Notes: a model not told the origin generated them from the sequence alone. 64,000 nucleotides of DNA from Xanthomonas indica (GCF_040529045.1 NZ_CP131914.1:1038501-1102500), one strand, 5' to 3'. Counted from the first letter of the stretch, positions 16,080 through 26,226 are shown. Translations and numbers: made by a program.

Positions 16080-17517
16080 AGGTCACACCCGCATCCCCGT
16101 CGTCCGCGAAGTGCTGTCCGACCTGGACACGCCGCTGTCGGTCTATCTCAAGCTCGCCGACGCCCCGCACACCTATCTGTTCGAATCGGTCGAAGGCGGC
16201 GAACGCTTCGGTCGCTACTCGATCATCGGCCTGCCGGTGCGCCGCGTGTACACCTTCCGCGGCCATACCCTGGACGTGCGCGACCATGGCGAGCTGATCG
16301 AGCGCCGCGAGGTCGCCGATCCCTTTGCCGAAGTGGAGGCGCTGCGCGCGCAGCATGTCGTGCCCAAGCTCGCAGGCGTGCCCGGCTTCACCGGCGGCCT
16401 GGTCGGCTGGTTCGGCTTCGAATGCATCGGCTATATCGAGCCGCGGTTGGCCGGTGGTGTCGCACGCGACGAGCTGGACACCCCTGACATCCTGCTGATG
16501 CTGTCCGAGGAAGTGGCGGTCTTCGACAACCTCAAGGGCCGCCTGTACCTGATCGTGCATGCCGACCCGGCCGAGGCCGACGCCTGGGAGCGCGCGCAGG
16601 CGCGCCTCGATGCGCTCACCACCACGCTGCGCCAGCCCGGCGCCGGCTACCCCGCGCCGCTGGCGCGCGACGTGCTGGACGAGAGCGACTTCGTCTCCGG
16701 CTTCACCCGCGAGGGCTTCATCGCCGCGGTGGAAAAATCCAAGGACTACATCCGCGCCGGCGACATCTTCCAGGTGGTGCTGAGCCAGCGCCTGAGCGTG
16801 CCGTTCACTGCGCGCCCGGTGGACGTGTACCGCGCGCTGCGTGCGCTGAATCCGTCGCCGTACATGTATTTCCTCGACGTCGGCGACACCCAGGTGGTCG
16901 GCTCCTCGCCGGAGATCCTGGTGCGGCTGGAGAACGGCCAGGTCACCGTGCGCCCGATCGCCGGCACCCGGCCGCGCGGCAAGACCCCGGAAGAGGACCA
17001 GGCGCTGGAGGCGGAGCTGCTCGCCGATCCGAAGGAGCGCGCCGAACACCTGATGCTGATCGACCTGGGCCGCAACGATGCCGGCCGGGTCTCGCAGGCC
17101 GGCAGCGTCGCCGTCGGCGAGCGCTTCGTGATCGAGCGCTACAGCCACGTCATGCACATCGTCAGCGAGGTCACCGGGACCCTGCTGCCCGGGCTCAGCT
17201 ACGCCGACGTGCTGCGCGCCACCTTCCCCGCCGGCACCGTCAGCGGCGCGCCGAAGATCCGCGCGCTGGAAGTCATCCGCGAGCTGGAGCCGATCAAGCG
17301 CAACGTCTACGCCGGCAGCATCGGCTACCTCGGCTGGCACGGCGACGCCGATACCGCCATCGCCATCCGCACCGCGGTGATCAAGCACGGCCGCCTGCAT
17401 GTGCAGGCCGGCGCCGGCATCGTCTACGACTCCGACCCGCAGACCGAATGGGACGAGACGATGAACAAGGGCCGCGCGCTGTTCCGCGCGGTCGCCGAAG
17501 CGGCGAAGGGGCTGTGA
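16042..17517 (+). CDS. trpE: Anthranilate synthase component I
   Basis: A 491-residue chorismate-utilising enzyme that makes anthranilate with ammonia delivered by TrpG. The N-terminal part (to ~residue 180) holds the Trp-feedback region, including SVYLKLAD with FESVEGGERFGRYSIIG. The C-terminal catalytic part shows the usual PSPYMYFLD, GSSPEILVRL, RPIAGTRPRGKTPEED, ERAEHLMLIDLGRND, and AGSIGYLGW. The start is the TTG at 16042, preceded by AAGGAAAG; this gives MITREQFQRYAAEGHTRIP, as in Xanthomonas homologues. The stop overlaps the GTG of the next gene (GTGA). Confidence 0.95.
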   Translation: MITREQFQRYAAEGHTRIPVVREVLSDLDTPLSVYLKLADAPHTYLFESVEGGERFGRYSIIGLPVRRVYTFRGHTLDVRDHGELIERREVADPFAEVEALRAQHVVPKLAGVPGFTGGLVGWFGFECIGYIEPRLAGGVARDELDTPDILLMLSEEVAVFDNLKGRLYLIVHADPAEADAWERAQARLDALTTTLRQPGAGYPAPLARDVLDESDFVSGFTREGFIAAVEKSKDYIRAGDIFQVVLSQRLSVPFTARPVDVYRALRALNPSPYMYFLDVGDTQVVGSSPEILVRLENGQVTVRPIAGTRPRGKTPEEDQALEAELLADPKERAEHLMLIDLGRNDAGRVSQAGSVAVGERFVIERYSHVMHIVSEVTGTLLPGLSYADVLRATFPAGTVSGAPKIRALEVIRELEPIKRNVYAGSIGYLGWHGDADTAIAIRTAVIKHGRLHVQAGAGIVYDSDPQTEWDETMNKGRALFRAVAEAAKGL

Positions 17518-18584
17518 GCGCCGCCGCGCCGCGGATCGGCTTCCGCAACGACTACAGCGAAGGCGCGCATCCGCGCCTGCTCGCCGCCCTGGCTGCGGCC
17601 AGCGCCGAGCAGAATGCCGGCTATGGGTTGGACCGGCACAGCGCGCGCGCCGCCGAGCTGATCCGTGCCGAGATCGGCTGCGCCGACGCCGACGTGCACC
17701 TGCTGGTCGGCGGCACCCAGACCAACCTCACCGCGATCGCCGCGTTCCTGCGTCCGCACCAGGCGGTGATCGCTGCGGCCTGCGGCCATATCGCCACCCA
17801 CGAGACCGGCGCGATCGAGGCCACCGGGCACAAGGTGCTCACCGTGGACGCGGCCGACGGCCGGCTCACGCCGGAGCGGATCGCGCCGCTGCTGGCCGAG
17901 CACGGCAACGAGCACCTGGTGCAGCCGCGGCTGGTCTACGTGTCCAACACCACCGAGGTCGGCACGCTGTACCGCAAGCACGAACTGCAGGCGCTGCGCG
18001 CGTTCTGCGACGCGCACGGCCTGCTGTTGTTCCTGGACGGCGCGCGCATCGGCAGCGCGCTCACCGCCGAGGGCAACGACCTGCGCATGGCCGACGTCGC
18101 CGCGCTGACCGATGCGTTCTACATCGGCGGCACCAAGAACGGTGCCTTGCTCGGTGAGGCGCTGGTGATCCTCGACCCGGCCTTGAAAGCGGATTTCCGC
18201 TACCTGCTCAAGCAGCGCGGCGCGCTGCTGGCCAAGGGCATGGTGCTGGGCACCCAGTTCGCCGCGCTGTTCGAGGACGGCCTGTTCTACGAACTGGCCA
18301 CGCACGCCAACCGCATGGCCGCACGGCTGCGCGACGGGCTCGCCGCGGCCGGCGCGCAGTTCGCCTCGGACTCGCCGACCAATCAGCTGTTCGTGATCCT
18401 GCCGGCCGCCGCGGTCGACCTGCTGGCGCAGCGCTACGACTTCGAGCGCTGGCAACGGCTGGGCGACGGTCGCTGGGTGATCCGCTTCGTGACCTCGTGG
18501 GCCACGCAGGACGCGGCGGTCGATACGTTGATCGCGGATTTCGCTGCGCTGACCCGGTCCGGCACGCAGCGTGCGGCCGGCTGA
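17514..18584 (+). CDS. Low-specificity threonine aldolase-like PLP enzyme
   Basis: A 356-residue fold-type I PLP enzyme of the beta-eliminating lyase/threonine aldolase family. The Schiff-base Lys lies in FYIGGTKNGALLGEA, with LFLDGARIGSAL (Asp that binds the pyridine nitrogen) about 40 residues earlier and LLVGGTQTNLTAI near the N-terminus. It would cleave L-threonine or allo-threonine to glycine and acetaldehyde. It starts with GTG overlapping the trpE stop by four bases, so it is coupled to trpE despite having no role in Trp synthesis. Confidence 0.88.
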   Translation: MSAAAPRIGFRNDYSEGAHPRLLAALAAASAEQNAGYGLDRHSARAAELIRAEIGCADADVHLLVGGTQTNLTAIAAFLRPHQAVIAAACGHIATHETGAIEATGHKVLTVDAADGRLTPERIAPLLAEHGNEHLVQPRLVYVSNTTEVGTLYRKHELQALRAFCDAHGLLLFLDGARIGSALTAEGNDLRMADVAALTDAFYIGGTKNGALLGEALVILDPALKADFRYLLKQRGALLAKGMVLGTQFAALFEDGLFYELATHANRMAARLRDGLAAAGAQFASDSPTNQLFVILPAAAVDLLAQRYDFERWQRLGDGRWVIRFVTSWATQDAAVDTLIADFAALTRSGTQRAAG

Positions 18585-18605
18585 CATTCCGCCAGGGAGA
18601 GGAAG

Positions 18606-19385
18606 ATGAACATTCGCACGTTTGGTGCCTGGGCCCTTGCCGCGGTGCTGGCCTTGCCGGCCGTCGCCAGCGCGCAGGTCAACAGCCTGCCGTCGCAGCC
18701 GCACTTGTTGGTGAAGGGTGAGGCCGAGCGCGAGGTGATTCCTGATCGGTTCAACATCAAATTGACGTTGGAAGCCGTCGATGTCGCGCCAGAAGCGGCG
18801 CGTGCGCGGGTACAGGAGGATGCGACCAGTGTCCTAGCCGCCTTCAAGCAACACCATGCCCTGAGCAACAGCGTACAGGCGTCCACCTTGTCGATCGCGC
18901 CGGAACGGCGCTACGAGAACGACCGCCAGGTGTTCAAGGGAACCAAGGTGCAACGCACCTTGTCCGCCGACTTTTCCACACTCGACGATGTGCGCCAGTT
19001 CCTGGCCGGGTTGAAGACCAGCCAGTCTCTGCAGGTCTCTGCGATCACTCCCGCCTACAGCAAGGAAGCGGAGGTGCGCGCCGAACTCAAGCGCCAGGCA
19101 GTTGAGCAGACGCGCGTCTCGGCGCAAGAACTGGCACGCGCTTACGGGGTAGCGCTGGGTGGGCTGTACACGATTTCCACGGTCGCCCCCAACTTCGCCT
19201 ATGGAATTCAGGCAGGCACCTGGCAAGGAGGCCGAAGCCAGGTTGGTGACGGCTACGGATACAGCTTGGACGCCATCCAGGTGACGGGCAACCGCGCGGC
19301 CGCGGCGCCGTTGGCCGAATCCCTCGAAGCCGGCACCCTCACCCTTTCCGAAAACGTCTATGCGGTCTTCCTGATCGCGCAATGA
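18606..19385 (+). CDS. SIMPL-domain (DUF541) periplasmic protein
   Basis: A 259-residue protein with a Sec signal peptide (cleavage after ASA, about residue 23). The mature domain begins [20 protein letters not shown], matching the SIMPL/DUF541 start in which a G-x-A/G-x-V-P-D pattern precedes a beta-rich core. The end, [13 protein letters not shown], is also typical (LxVsVsvvFel-like). Function in bacteria is poorly defined; relatives such as E. coli YggE and BP26 form channel-like oligomers and are linked to oxidative stress. Codon use is clearly less GC-rich than the trp genes on either side, suggesting later insertion between trpE and trpG. Confidence 0.82.
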   Translation: MNIRTFGAWALAAVLALPAVASAQVNSLPSQPHLLVKGEAEREVIPDRFNIKLTLEAVDVAPEAARARVQEDATSVLAAFKQHHALSNSVQASTLSIAPERRYENDRQVFKGTKVQRTLSADFSTLDDVRQFLAGLKTSQSLQVSAITPAYSKEAEVRAELKRQAVEQTRVSAQELARAYGVALGGLYTISTVAPNFAYGIQAGTWQGGRSQVGDGYGYSLDAIQVTGNRAAAAPLAESLEAGTLTLSENVYAVFLIAQ

Positions 19386-19395
19386 GTCCTTCGCC

Positions 19396-19974
19396 ATGCT
19401 GCTGATGCTGGATAACTACGACAGCTTTACCTACAACCTCGTGCAGTACCTGCAGGCGCTCGGTGCCGAGGTCAAGGTGGTGCGCAACGACGCGCTCAGC
19501 GTGGACGAGATCGAGCGCCTGGCGCCCGAGCGCATCGTCATCTCGCCGGGGCCGTGCACGCCGAACGAGGCGGGGGTGTCGCTGCAGCTGATCGAGCGGC
19601 TGGGGCAGCGCACGCCGATCCTGGGTGTGTGCCTGGGCCACCAGAGCATCGGCCAGGTCTACGGCGGGCAGGTGGTGCGTGCCGGCACCATCATGCACGG
19701 CAAGACCTCGCGCATCCGCCACGAAGGCCGCGGCGTGTTCGCCGGCCTGCCGGACCGCTACGAGGCCACCCGCTACCACTCGCTGGTAGTGGAGAAGACC
19801 ACGCTGCCCGACTGCCTGGAAGTGACGGCCTGGACCGAACACGACGACGGCACGGTGGAGGAGATCATGGGCCTGCGCCATCGCCAGTTCCCGGTCGAGG
19901 GCGTGCAGTTCCATCCCGAGTCCATCCTCACCGAGCACGGCCACGCCTTGCTGAAGAACTTCCTGGAGCGCTGA
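19396..19974 (+). CDS. trpG: Anthranilate synthase component II (glutamine amidotransferase)
   Basis: A 192-residue class I amidotransferase that supplies ammonia to TrpE. The nucleophile is Cys79 in [17 protein letters not shown], and the His/Glu of the triad lie in [14 protein letters not shown]. The N-terminal [17 protein letters not shown] and [11 protein letters not shown] (oxyanion region) are diagnostic. It is 11 bases past the SIMPL gene, separated from trpE by about 1.9 kb. It might also serve p-aminobenzoate synthase, as in some bacteria with a single shared subunit. Confidence 0.95.
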   Translation: MLLMLDNYDSFTYNLVQYLQALGAEVKVVRNDALSVDEIERLAPERIVISPGPCTPNEAGVSLQLIERLGQRTPILGVCLGHQSIGQVYGGQVVRAGTIMHGKTSRIRHEGRGVFAGLPDRYEATRYHSLVVEKTTLPDCLEVTAWTEHDDGTVEEIMGLRHRQFPVEGVQFHPESILTEHGHALLKNFLER

Positions 19975-20023
19975 GCGCGCCGCGACGGCGCCACCCGCCT
20001 TCCGTCACTGCCGGAGCCTGCCG

Positions 20024-20662
20024 ATGCACGATCGCACCGACGCCTTCCACTTCTACGAACCGGCCCACGGCCACGGCTTGCCGCACGACCCGTTCAACGC
20101 CATCGTCGGGCCGCGGCCGATCGGCTGGATCGGCTCGCGCAGCGCCGACGGCGTCGCCAACCTGGCGCCCTACAGCTTCTTCAACGCCTTCAACTACGTC
20201 CCACCGATCGTCGGCTTCGCCAGCATCGGCTGGAAGGACAGCGTGCGCAACATCGAGGCCACGGGCGAGTTCACCTGGAACCTGGCCACGCGGCCGCTGG
20301 CCGAGGCGATGAACGCCAGTTCCGCCGCGGTGGCGCCGGAGGTCGACGAGTTCGCCCTGGCTGGCCTGACCGCCGCGCCGTCGCGCCTGATCGGCGCGCC
20401 GCGGGTGGCGGCCAGCCCGGTGAGCTTCGAGTGCCGGCTCAGCCAGCTGCTGCCGCTGCAGAGCGCGCGCGGCGAGCCGATCCAGACCTGGCTGGTGCTC
20501 GGCGAGGTGGTCGGCGTGCACATCGCCGAGCACGCCCTGCAGGACGGCATCTACGACCCGGCCGCGGTCGCCACCCTGCTGCGCGCCGGCGGCCCGGCCG
20601 ACTACTTCGAGGTGCTGGCGCAAGGGCGCCTGCGCATGCCGCGGCCGACGCAGGCGCGCTGA
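20024..20662 (+). CDS. Flavin reductase-like FMN-binding split-barrel protein
   Basis: A 212-residue protein of the flavin reductase-like family. [20 protein letters not shown] followed by [18 protein letters not shown] is the signature of the branch typically annotated as flavin reductase family protein, conserved in proteobacteria. It probably binds FMN and uses NAD(P)H or forms part of a two-component oxygenase. No partner is visible. It lies between trpG and trpD in the same orientation. Confidence 0.85.
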   Translation: MHDRTDAFHFYEPAHGHGLPHDPFNAIVGPRPIGWIGSRSADGVANLAPYSFFNAFNYVPPIVGFASIGWKDSVRNIEATGEFTWNLATRPLAEAMNASSAAVAPEVDEFALAGLTAAPSRLIGAPRVAASPVSFECRLSQLLPLQSARGEPIQTWLVLGEVVGVHIAEHALQDGIYDPAAVATLLRAGGPADYFEVLAQGRLRMPRPTQAR

Positions 20663-20707
20663 CCCGCGCTGCCTCCTTCCTTACACGCCTAACCGACCGT
20701 CTTCGCC

Positions 20708-21745
20708 ATGACCATCACCCCCCAGCAAGCCCTGCAGCGCACCATCGAGCACCGCGAGATCTTCCACGACGAGATGGTCGGGCTGATGCGGCAGATCATG
20801 CGCGGGGAGGTGTCGCCGATGATGACCGCGGCCATCCTCACCGGCTTGCGGGTCAAGAAGGAGACGGTCGGCGAGATCGCCGGCGCGGCGGTGGTGATGC
20901 GCGAGTTCTCGCGCACCGTGCCGGTCGCCGACCGTACCCACATGGTCGACATCGTCGGCACCGGCGGCGACGGCTCGCATACCTTCAACATCTCCACCTG
21001 CGCGATGTTCGTGGCCGCGGCCGCCGGCGCCAAGGTGGCCAAGCACGGCAACCGCAGCGTCTCCTCCAAGTCCGGCAGCGCCGACGCGCTGGAGGCGCTG
21101 GGCGCGGCGATCGAGCTGCAGCCCGAACAGGTGGCGCAGGCGCTGGCGGCCACCGGCATCGGCTTCATGTTCGCGCCCGTGCACCATCCGGCGATGAAGG
21201 TGGTGGCGCCGGTGCGGCGCGAGATGGGCGTGCGCACCATCTTCAACATCCTCGGCCCGCTGACCAACCCGGCCGGCGCGCCGAACATCCTGATGGGCGT
21301 GTTCCACCCCGACCTGGTCGGCATCCAGGCGCGCGTGCTGCAGGAACTGGGCGCCGAGCGCGCGCTGGTGGTGTGGGGCCGCGACGACATGGACGAGCTC
21401 TCGCTCGGCGCCGGCACCCTGGTCGGCGAGCTGCGCGACGGCCAGGTCCGCGAGTACGAGGTGCATCCGGAGGATTTCGGCATCGCCATGTCGGCCAGCC
21501 GCAACCTCAAGGTCGCCGACGCCGCCGAATCGATGGCGATGCTGCGCGCCGTGCTCGACAACGTGCCGGGCCCGGCCCTGGACATCGTCGCCTTCAATGC
21601 CGGCGCGGCGCTGTACGTGGCCGGCCTGGCCGACGACATCGGCGCCGGCATCGCCCTGGCGCGCGCAGCCATCGCCGATGGGCGTGCGCGGGCCAAGCTG
21701 GAGGCGTACGTGGCCTGCACGCGCGGCCTCGCCGGGCTGGACTGA
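20708..21745 (+). CDS. trpD: Anthranilate phosphoribosyltransferase
   Basis: A 345-residue enzyme that transfers phosphoribose from PRPP to anthranilate. [20 protein letters not shown] is the PRPP-binding loop, [15 protein letters not shown] the following conserved loop, and [19 protein letters not shown] the family signature. Length is standard. The ATG at 20708 is the only one consistent with the N-terminal helix ([19 protein letters not shown]). It is transcribed with trpC downstream. Confidence 0.97.
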   Translation: MTITPQQALQRTIEHREIFHDEMVGLMRQIMRGEVSPMMTAAILTGLRVKKETVGEIAGAAVVMREFSRTVPVADRTHMVDIVGTGGDGSHTFNISTCAMFVAAAAGAKVAKHGNRSVSSKSGSADALEALGAAIELQPEQVAQALAATGIGFMFAPVHHPAMKVVAPVRREMGVRTIFNILGPLTNPAGAPNILMGVFHPDLVGIQARVLQELGAERALVVWGRDDMDELSLGAGTLVGELRDGQVREYEVHPEDFGIAMSASRNLKVADAAESMAMLRAVLDNVPGPALDIVAFNAGAALYVAGLADDIGAGIALARAAIADGRARAKLEAYVACTRGLAGLD

Positions 21746-21831
21746 GCGCCTGCGCCAGCGCCCGATCCCGGTTCTCACCCCCGACACCCCGCATCGCCGA
21801 TAATCCGGCCATCCCCCAGGATCCCCACCGC

Positions 21832-22629
21832 ATGAGCAGCGACATTCTCCGCACCATCCTCGCGCGCAAGGCCGACGAGATCGCCGCGCGCCGCGCGCGC
21901 GTGCCGCTGGCCGAGCTGGTCGCCCGCGCCGAGGCCATGCCGCCCACCCGCGGGTTCGCCCGCGCGCTGCAGGCCGCCATCGCCAACGGCGACCCGGCGG
22001 TGATCGCCGAGGTCAAGAAGGCCAGCCCATCCAAGGGCGTGATCCGGCCGGACTTCCATCCGGCCGACATCGCGGTCAGCTACGAATTCGGCGGCGCCGC
22101 CTGCCTGTCGGTGCTGACCGACGAGGACTTCTTCCAGGGCCACGACCGCTATCTGCAGCAGGCGCGCGACGCCTGCACGCTGCCGGTGCTGCGCAAGGAC
22201 TTCACCATCGATCCGTACCAGGTGTACGAGGCGCGCACGCTCGGCGCCGACTGCATCCTGCTGATCGTGGCGGCGCTGGACGACCTGCAACTGGCCGAGC
22301 TGTCGTCGCTGGCGCTGCAACTGGGCATGGACGTGCTGGTGGAAGTGCACGACATCGACGAACTGGAGCGCGCGCTGCAGGTGCCGGCGCCGCTGATCGG
22401 CATCAACAACCGCAACCTGCGCACCTTCGAGGTGTCGCTGCAGACCACCTTGTCGATGCAGGACGCAGTGCCGCGCGACCGCCTGCTGGTCACCGAAAGC
22501 GGCATCCTCGGCCCGGACGACGTGGCGCTGATGCGCGGCGCCGGCGTGCACGCGTTCCTGGTCGGCGAGGCATTCATGCGCGCCGAGGAGCCGGGCGAGG
22601 CGCTGCGGCAGCTGTTCTTCGCGGCATGA
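21832..22629 (+). CDS. trpC: Indole-3-glycerol phosphate synthase
   Basis: A 265-residue TIM-barrel enzyme that closes the indole ring. [20 protein letters not shown] carries the catalytic Lys near the N-terminus; [26 protein letters not shown] and [12 protein letters not shown] hold the other catalytic positions. The start at 21832 gives [20 protein letters not shown]. The stop overlaps the ATG of the HAD phosphatase gene (ATGA). The trpF, trpB and trpA genes are not in the window. Confidence 0.96.
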   Translation: MSSDILRTILARKADEIAARRARVPLAELVARAEAMPPTRGFARALQAAIANGDPAVIAEVKKASPSKGVIRPDFHPADIAVSYEFGGAACLSVLTDEDFFQGHDRYLQQARDACTLPVLRKDFTIDPYQVYEARTLGADCILLIVAALDDLQLAELSSLALQLGMDVLVEVHDIDELERALQVPAPLIGINNRNLRTFEVSLQTTLSMQDAVPRDRLLVTESGILGPDDVALMRGAGVHAFLVGEAFMRAEEPGEALRQLFFAA

Positions 22630-23360
22630 GCGGGCAGGCGCCGAGTCCGTACCCGTTGCCGCGCGCCGATGCGCCGCTGGTGGTGTTCGATTTCGACCAC
22701 ACCCTGTACGACGGCGACTCCGGCAGCCACCTGTTCGCCTGGCTGATCAAGCGCAATCCGCTGCGCCTGGCCGCCGCGGTGCTGGCCACGCCGTTGCTGG
22801 GACCGCTGGTGGCGATGCTGCCGACCCGGCGCACCGGCATCTCCGGCTACGTCTGGATCGCCAGTTTCGGCCTGCGCCGCGCCCGCGAGTTCAATCGCAT
22901 CATCGACCAGTACGTGCTGCAGCATCAGGCGCAGATCCGCCAGCGGCTACTGCCGCAGGCGCTGGAGGTGTTCGCCCGGCACCGCGCCGCCGGCGATCGG
23001 GTGGTGGTCGCCACCGGCGCGCCGCCGGAACTCGCCCGCGCCATCCTCGGCTTCGTCGCGCACCAGGACGTGCCGGTGGTCGGCAGCCTGATCGGCCCGC
23101 GCCTGGGCGCGGTCACCGCCACGCGCCACTGCCACAACGAGGAAAAGATGCGCATGCTGCGCGAGCTGGGCTACGGCGAGATCGCCATGGCCTATTCCGA
23201 CAGCACCGCCGATCTGCCGCTGCTGCAGGCCGCGGCCACGCCGGTGGTGGTCAATCCCAAGCACAGTGCGGTGGCGGTGTTCCGCCGGCTGCTGCCGTCC
23301 GGCACGCCGATCCTCAACTGGGGTTGCCGCGACCGCGGTGGCGAGGGCGCCGGCCGCTGA
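22626..23360 (+). CDS. HAD-superfamily phosphatase (HAD-IB, SerB/YfhB-like)
   Basis: A 244-residue HAD hydrolase. Motif I is [18 protein letters not shown] (nucleophile and general-acid Asp pair), motif II is the VVATGAPPE Thr, motif III is the Lys in HNEEKMRML, and motif IV is [13 protein letters not shown] hydrophobic cap lies between motifs I and II. Related proteins include YfhB (phosphatidylglycerophosphatase C) and phosphoserine phosphatase-like enzymes. The substrate is not predictable. It is coupled to trpC by a four-base overlap. Confidence 0.82.
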   Translation: MSGQAPSPYPLPRADAPLVVFDFDHTLYDGDSGSHLFAWLIKRNPLRLAAAVLATPLLGPLVAMLPTRRTGISGYVWIASFGLRRAREFNRIIDQYVLQHQAQIRQRLLPQALEVFARHRAAGDRVVVATGAPPELARAILGFVAHQDVPVVGSLIGPRLGAVTATRHCHNEEKMRMLRELGYGEIAMAYSDSTADLPLLQAAATPVVVNPKHSAVAVFRRLLPSGTPILNWGCRDRGGEGAGR

Positions 23361-23447
23361 CCGCGGCTGCCGTCGGGCGCCGCGACCGCGCAGCGCTCGT
23401 CACGGCCAACGTCGTCCGCATGGCCCTGCGTGCACTCGCTGCGGCGA

Positions 23448-24461
23448 TCAGCCGCCGGACCTGGCGTAAGCGCTGTCGCTGCCCACCAAGGCATGGTGCA
23501 GCGGCGCGACCCACTGGCCACGGTCGATGTCGTAGGCGCCGAAGCTGCCTTCGAACTCCCAGTAGGCCCAGGCGAAATGGCGCTTCTCCGCAGCGTTGAC
23601 CACCGCCACCGTCCAGGCCAGGCGATCGGCCGGCGGCGCCTGCTCGTAGGCGCCGAACTCGCCCAGCAGTACCTGCCGATGGTGCGCCGTGGCCCAGGCC
23701 GCGATGCGGTCGAACTCGCCGTACAGCTTGGTCCGGTCGGCCGCGCTGCCCCAGGCCACGCCGGTGTGGTCGCGGATGTCCGCAGGCGCCCACGGCGCAC
23801 CCTGGTGGGTGAAGCGGAACGGGTTGTAGTAGTGCACGGTGACCAGCAGGTGCGCATCGTCGTCGGGCAGGCGCAGGCTGTCGAGCGCGGTGAAGGAATT
23901 GCTGCTGGCCGGGCCCACCACCACCGTGCGGGTCGGGTTGTCGCGGCGGATGACCTGCAGCGCATCGCGCAGCAGGTCGTTCCACGCCGCGCTGGTCATC
24001 TGGCCGTTGGGCTCGTTGAGGATCTCGAACAGCACCGACGCCGGTGCGTGGCGGTAGCGCGGGGCGACCTGGCTCCAGAACGCCAGCAGCTTGGTCCGGC
24101 ACACCGCCGCATCGGCGGCGCAGGGGTGGAAGTCGTGTTCGTCCAGGATCACGTTCAGGCCCGCGGCGGTGGCCTGGTCGACCACCGTGTCCAGTGTCTT
24201 CAGCCAGGTCGGGTCGAGCCGGTTGGCGGCGTCCATGTGCGCGAAGGCCTGCAGGTTGACCCGGACCGTGCGGAAGCCGCCGTCGCGGATCGTGCGGTAC
24301 AGCGGCGGACGGAAGCGCGCCTTCGCCGGGTCGTTCCACAGCGGGTCGTAGCCGAGGATGTTGACCCCGCGCCCGAGCCGGGCGAAGGCGTCGTCGGCCT
24401 GCGCGCGCGGCGCCGGCAGCGCCAGACACAACAGGGCCAGGAGCAACGGGATGGCACGCAT
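23448..24461 (-). CDS. Secreted glycoside hydrolase family 5 (cellulase-type)
   Basis: A 337-residue protein with a Sec signal peptide (MRAIPLLLALLCLALP, cleavage near AQA-D at residue 22). The GH5 fold begins with RLGRGVNILGYD. The acid/base Glu150 lies in LFEILNEPNGQ, His and Tyr in VTVHYYNPFRFTHQG, and the nucleophile Glu268 in VLLGEFGAYE. These are the conserved GH5 active-site residues, so it should hydrolyse a beta-1,4-linked glucan or mannan in the periplasm or outside. There is no carbohydrate-binding module. The start at 24461 gives a clean signal peptide; a longer frame adds 23 residues. Plant cell wall degradation would suit a plant-associated host. Confidence 0.88.
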   Translation of the reverse strand: MRAIPLLLALLCLALPAPRAQADDAFARLGRGVNILGYDPLWNDPAKARFRPPLYRTIRDGGFRTVRVNLQAFAHMDAANRLDPTWLKTLDTVVDQATAAGLNVILDEHDFHPCAADAAVCRTKLLAFWSQVAPRYRHAPASVLFEILNEPNGQMTSAAWNDLLRDALQVIRRDNPTRTVVVGPASSNSFTALDSLRLPDDDAHLLVTVHYYNPFRFTHQGAPWAPADIRDHTGVAWGSAADRTKLYGEFDRIAAWATAHHRQVLLGEFGAYEQAPPADRLAWTVAVVNAAEKRHFAWAYWEFEGSFGAYDIDRGQWVAPLHHALVGSDSAYARSGG

Positions 24462-24645
24462 GGCGGTCTCGCGGGGCAGGGGAGTGGTGAGACGCACAGC
24501 CATCGGCGGCGGCATCCCGGCCGCGATCATCGCGCGGCCCGCCCAGGGAAAAGCGAACGCGGCCTGACCGCCTGATGCGTGGCCAGCGCCGCGTCAGGTG
24601 CCGCCGACGCCGCTCCTGCGAATCCCCAATCCCGACTCCCGGGCG

Positions 24646-25404
24646 TCAGCCCAGCCAGCGATACAGCGCCCCGCCCACCTGATACAGGCTGATGCCCAGC
24701 ACCAGCAGGCCGACCGCCACCAGCACCCAGCGCTCGCGCACGCGCTTGACCAACAGCGCCGCCAGCGGCGCGGCGAGCATGCCGCCGACCAGCAGGCCGA
24801 GCACGATGTCCAGGTGCTGCAGGCCCATCGTCAGCAGGAAGGTCAGCGAGATCGATAGCGTCACCAGGAACTCGGCGGCGTTGACCGTGCCGATGGTGGT
24901 GCGGGCCTGGCCGCCGCGGGCGAGCAGGGTCGATGTCGCCACCGGTCCCCAGCCGCCGCCGCCGCTGGCGTCCAGCAGGCCGGCGACGAAGCCCAGCAGC
25001 GGCACCCGCTGCACCTCGCGGCGCGGCAGCGCACGGCCGGCCGCGCGCAGCAGGATCAGCACCGCCAGGGCGAGCAGGTACAGATAGACGAAGGGGCGGA
25101 TCAACTCGCCCGGCAGCTGCGTCAGCACATAGGCGCCGGCGATGCCGCCGACCATGCCCGGCAGGGCCAGGCGCAGGAACAGGCGCTTGTCGACGTTGCC
25201 CAGGGCCAGATGCGACAGCCCGGAGGCGCCAGTGGTGAAGACCTCGGCGCTGTGCACGCTGGCGCTGACCACCGCCGGCGGCAGGCCCAGGCTCAGCAGC
25301 ACCGAGGAGGAGACTAGGCCGAAGGCCATGCCCAGCGCGCCGTCCACCAGTTGCGCGGCCAGGCCGACCAGCACGAACCAGTAGAAGGTCTCGCTCAGCA
25401 GCAT
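24646..25404 (-). CDS. TauE/SafE-family sulfite exporter-like membrane protein
   Basis: A 252-residue protein with about eight helices. The first repeat begins VLVGLAAQLVDGALGMAFGL, and the second contains VAGLLDASGGGGWGPVATST. The G-x-G-G-GWGP pattern in the second half is typical of TauE/SafE proteins, which are proposed to move sulfite, sulfoacetate or other organic anions. Substrate is unknown. It lies 27 bases downstream of clp on the same strand and may be co-transcribed. Confidence 0.85.
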   Translation of the reverse strand: MLLSETFYWFVLVGLAAQLVDGALGMAFGLVSSSVLLSLGLPPAVVSASVHSAEVFTTGASGLSHLALGNVDKRLFLRLALPGMVGGIAGAYVLTQLPGELIRPFVYLYLLALAVLILLRAAGRALPRREVQRVPLLGFVAGLLDASGGGGWGPVATSTLLARGGQARTTIGTVNAAEFLVTLSISLTFLLTMGLQHLDIVLGLLVGGMLAAPLAALLVKRVRERWVLVAVGLLVLGISLYQVGGALYRWLG

Positions 25405-25431
25405 CGCGCCGGGCCTAGCGACCCATGGCGG

Positions 25432-26121
25432 TCAGCGCGCGCCGTACAGCACCACGGTCTTGCCGCGGGCATGCAGGATGCCGTCGACCTGCAGCTTCTT
25501 CAGCACCCGGCCGGCCATCTCGCGCGAGCAGCCGACCAGCCGCGCCAGCTCCTGCCGCGACACGCGCAACTGCATGCCCTGTGGGTGGCTCATCGCCTCC
25601 GGCTCCTGGGCCAGGTCGTGCAGGGTGCGCACGATGCGGTCGGTCACGTCCAGGAACGCCAGGCGGCTGGCCTTGCGCGAGGTGTCCAGCAGGCGCTTGG
25701 ACAGCTGCACGCCGATCGCGTACAGCACCCGCGGCGCATCGGACGACAGCGAGCCCAGGAACAGCTGGTGCAGGCGCTCGTAGCTGATCTCGGCCAGTTC
25801 GCAGGGCGTTCGGGTGCGCAGGATCACCTCGCGCTGGTCGGATTCGATGAACAGGCCCATCTCGCCGACGAACTCGCCGCTGCCGAAGTAGCCCAGCACC
25901 AACTCGCGGTCGTCATCTTCCTCGGCGATGATGCTGACCGAGCCGCTGACGACGTAGTAGAGGGTGCCGGCCGGATCGCCTGGCCTGAACACGTCCGTCC
26001 GCGCCGGATAGCGGCGACGGTGGCTGTGGGCCAGGAAGCGGTCGATGGTGGCGGTGTCCAACGTCAGAGGACTTGGAGCGATGCGCACAGGTGCTGCAGT
26101 CGATGTGTTTCCGGGGCTCAT
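25432..26121 (-). CDS. clp: Clp, CRP-like global regulator
   Basis: A 229-residue CRP/FNR-family regulator, almost certainly Clp of Xanthomonas (230 residues). The cyclic-nucleotide fold spans ~20-140 (FRPGDPAGTLYYVVSGSVSI; GYFGSGEFVGEMGLFIES), and the winged helix recognition segment is SRQELARLVGCSREMAGRVL. In X. campestris Clp, c-di-GMP prevents promoter binding and Glu99 matters for this; the matching residue here is Glu98 in REVILRTR. It controls pathogenicity, extracellular enzyme and motility genes downstream of the DSF/RpfG pathway. The start at 26121 gives MSPGNTSTAAP. It is divergent from speD, with 142 bases between the starts. Confidence 0.95.
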   Translation of the reverse strand: MSPGNTSTAAPVRIAPSPLTLDTATIDRFLAHSHRRRYPARTDVFRPGDPAGTLYYVVSGSVSIIAEEDDDRELVLGYFGSGEFVGEMGLFIESDQREVILRTRTPCELAEISYERLHQLFLGSLSSDAPRVLYAIGVQLSKRLLDTSRKASRLAFLDVTDRIVRTLHDLAQEPEAMSHPQGMQLRVSRQELARLVGCSREMAGRVLKKLQVDGILHARGKTVVLYGAR

Positions 26122-26220
26122 GGCGGCTTCGCTACTGCGTAATTCCTGAAGCTTAACGGGACGCGTTCGCGGCGGCAAACAAGAGACGGACGCCACGTTT
26201 CGCAGCCGGGCCATTTGGCT

Positions 26221-26226
26221 CATAAT
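26221..26226 (+). promoter_or_regulatory. Possible -10 box of the speD promoter
   Basis: CATAAT in the context ggctcataattgag lies 38 bases before the speD GTG. The hexamer 17 bases upstream (TTTCGC) is a poor -35. The divergent clp promoter must share this 142-base spacer. Confidence 0.3.
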
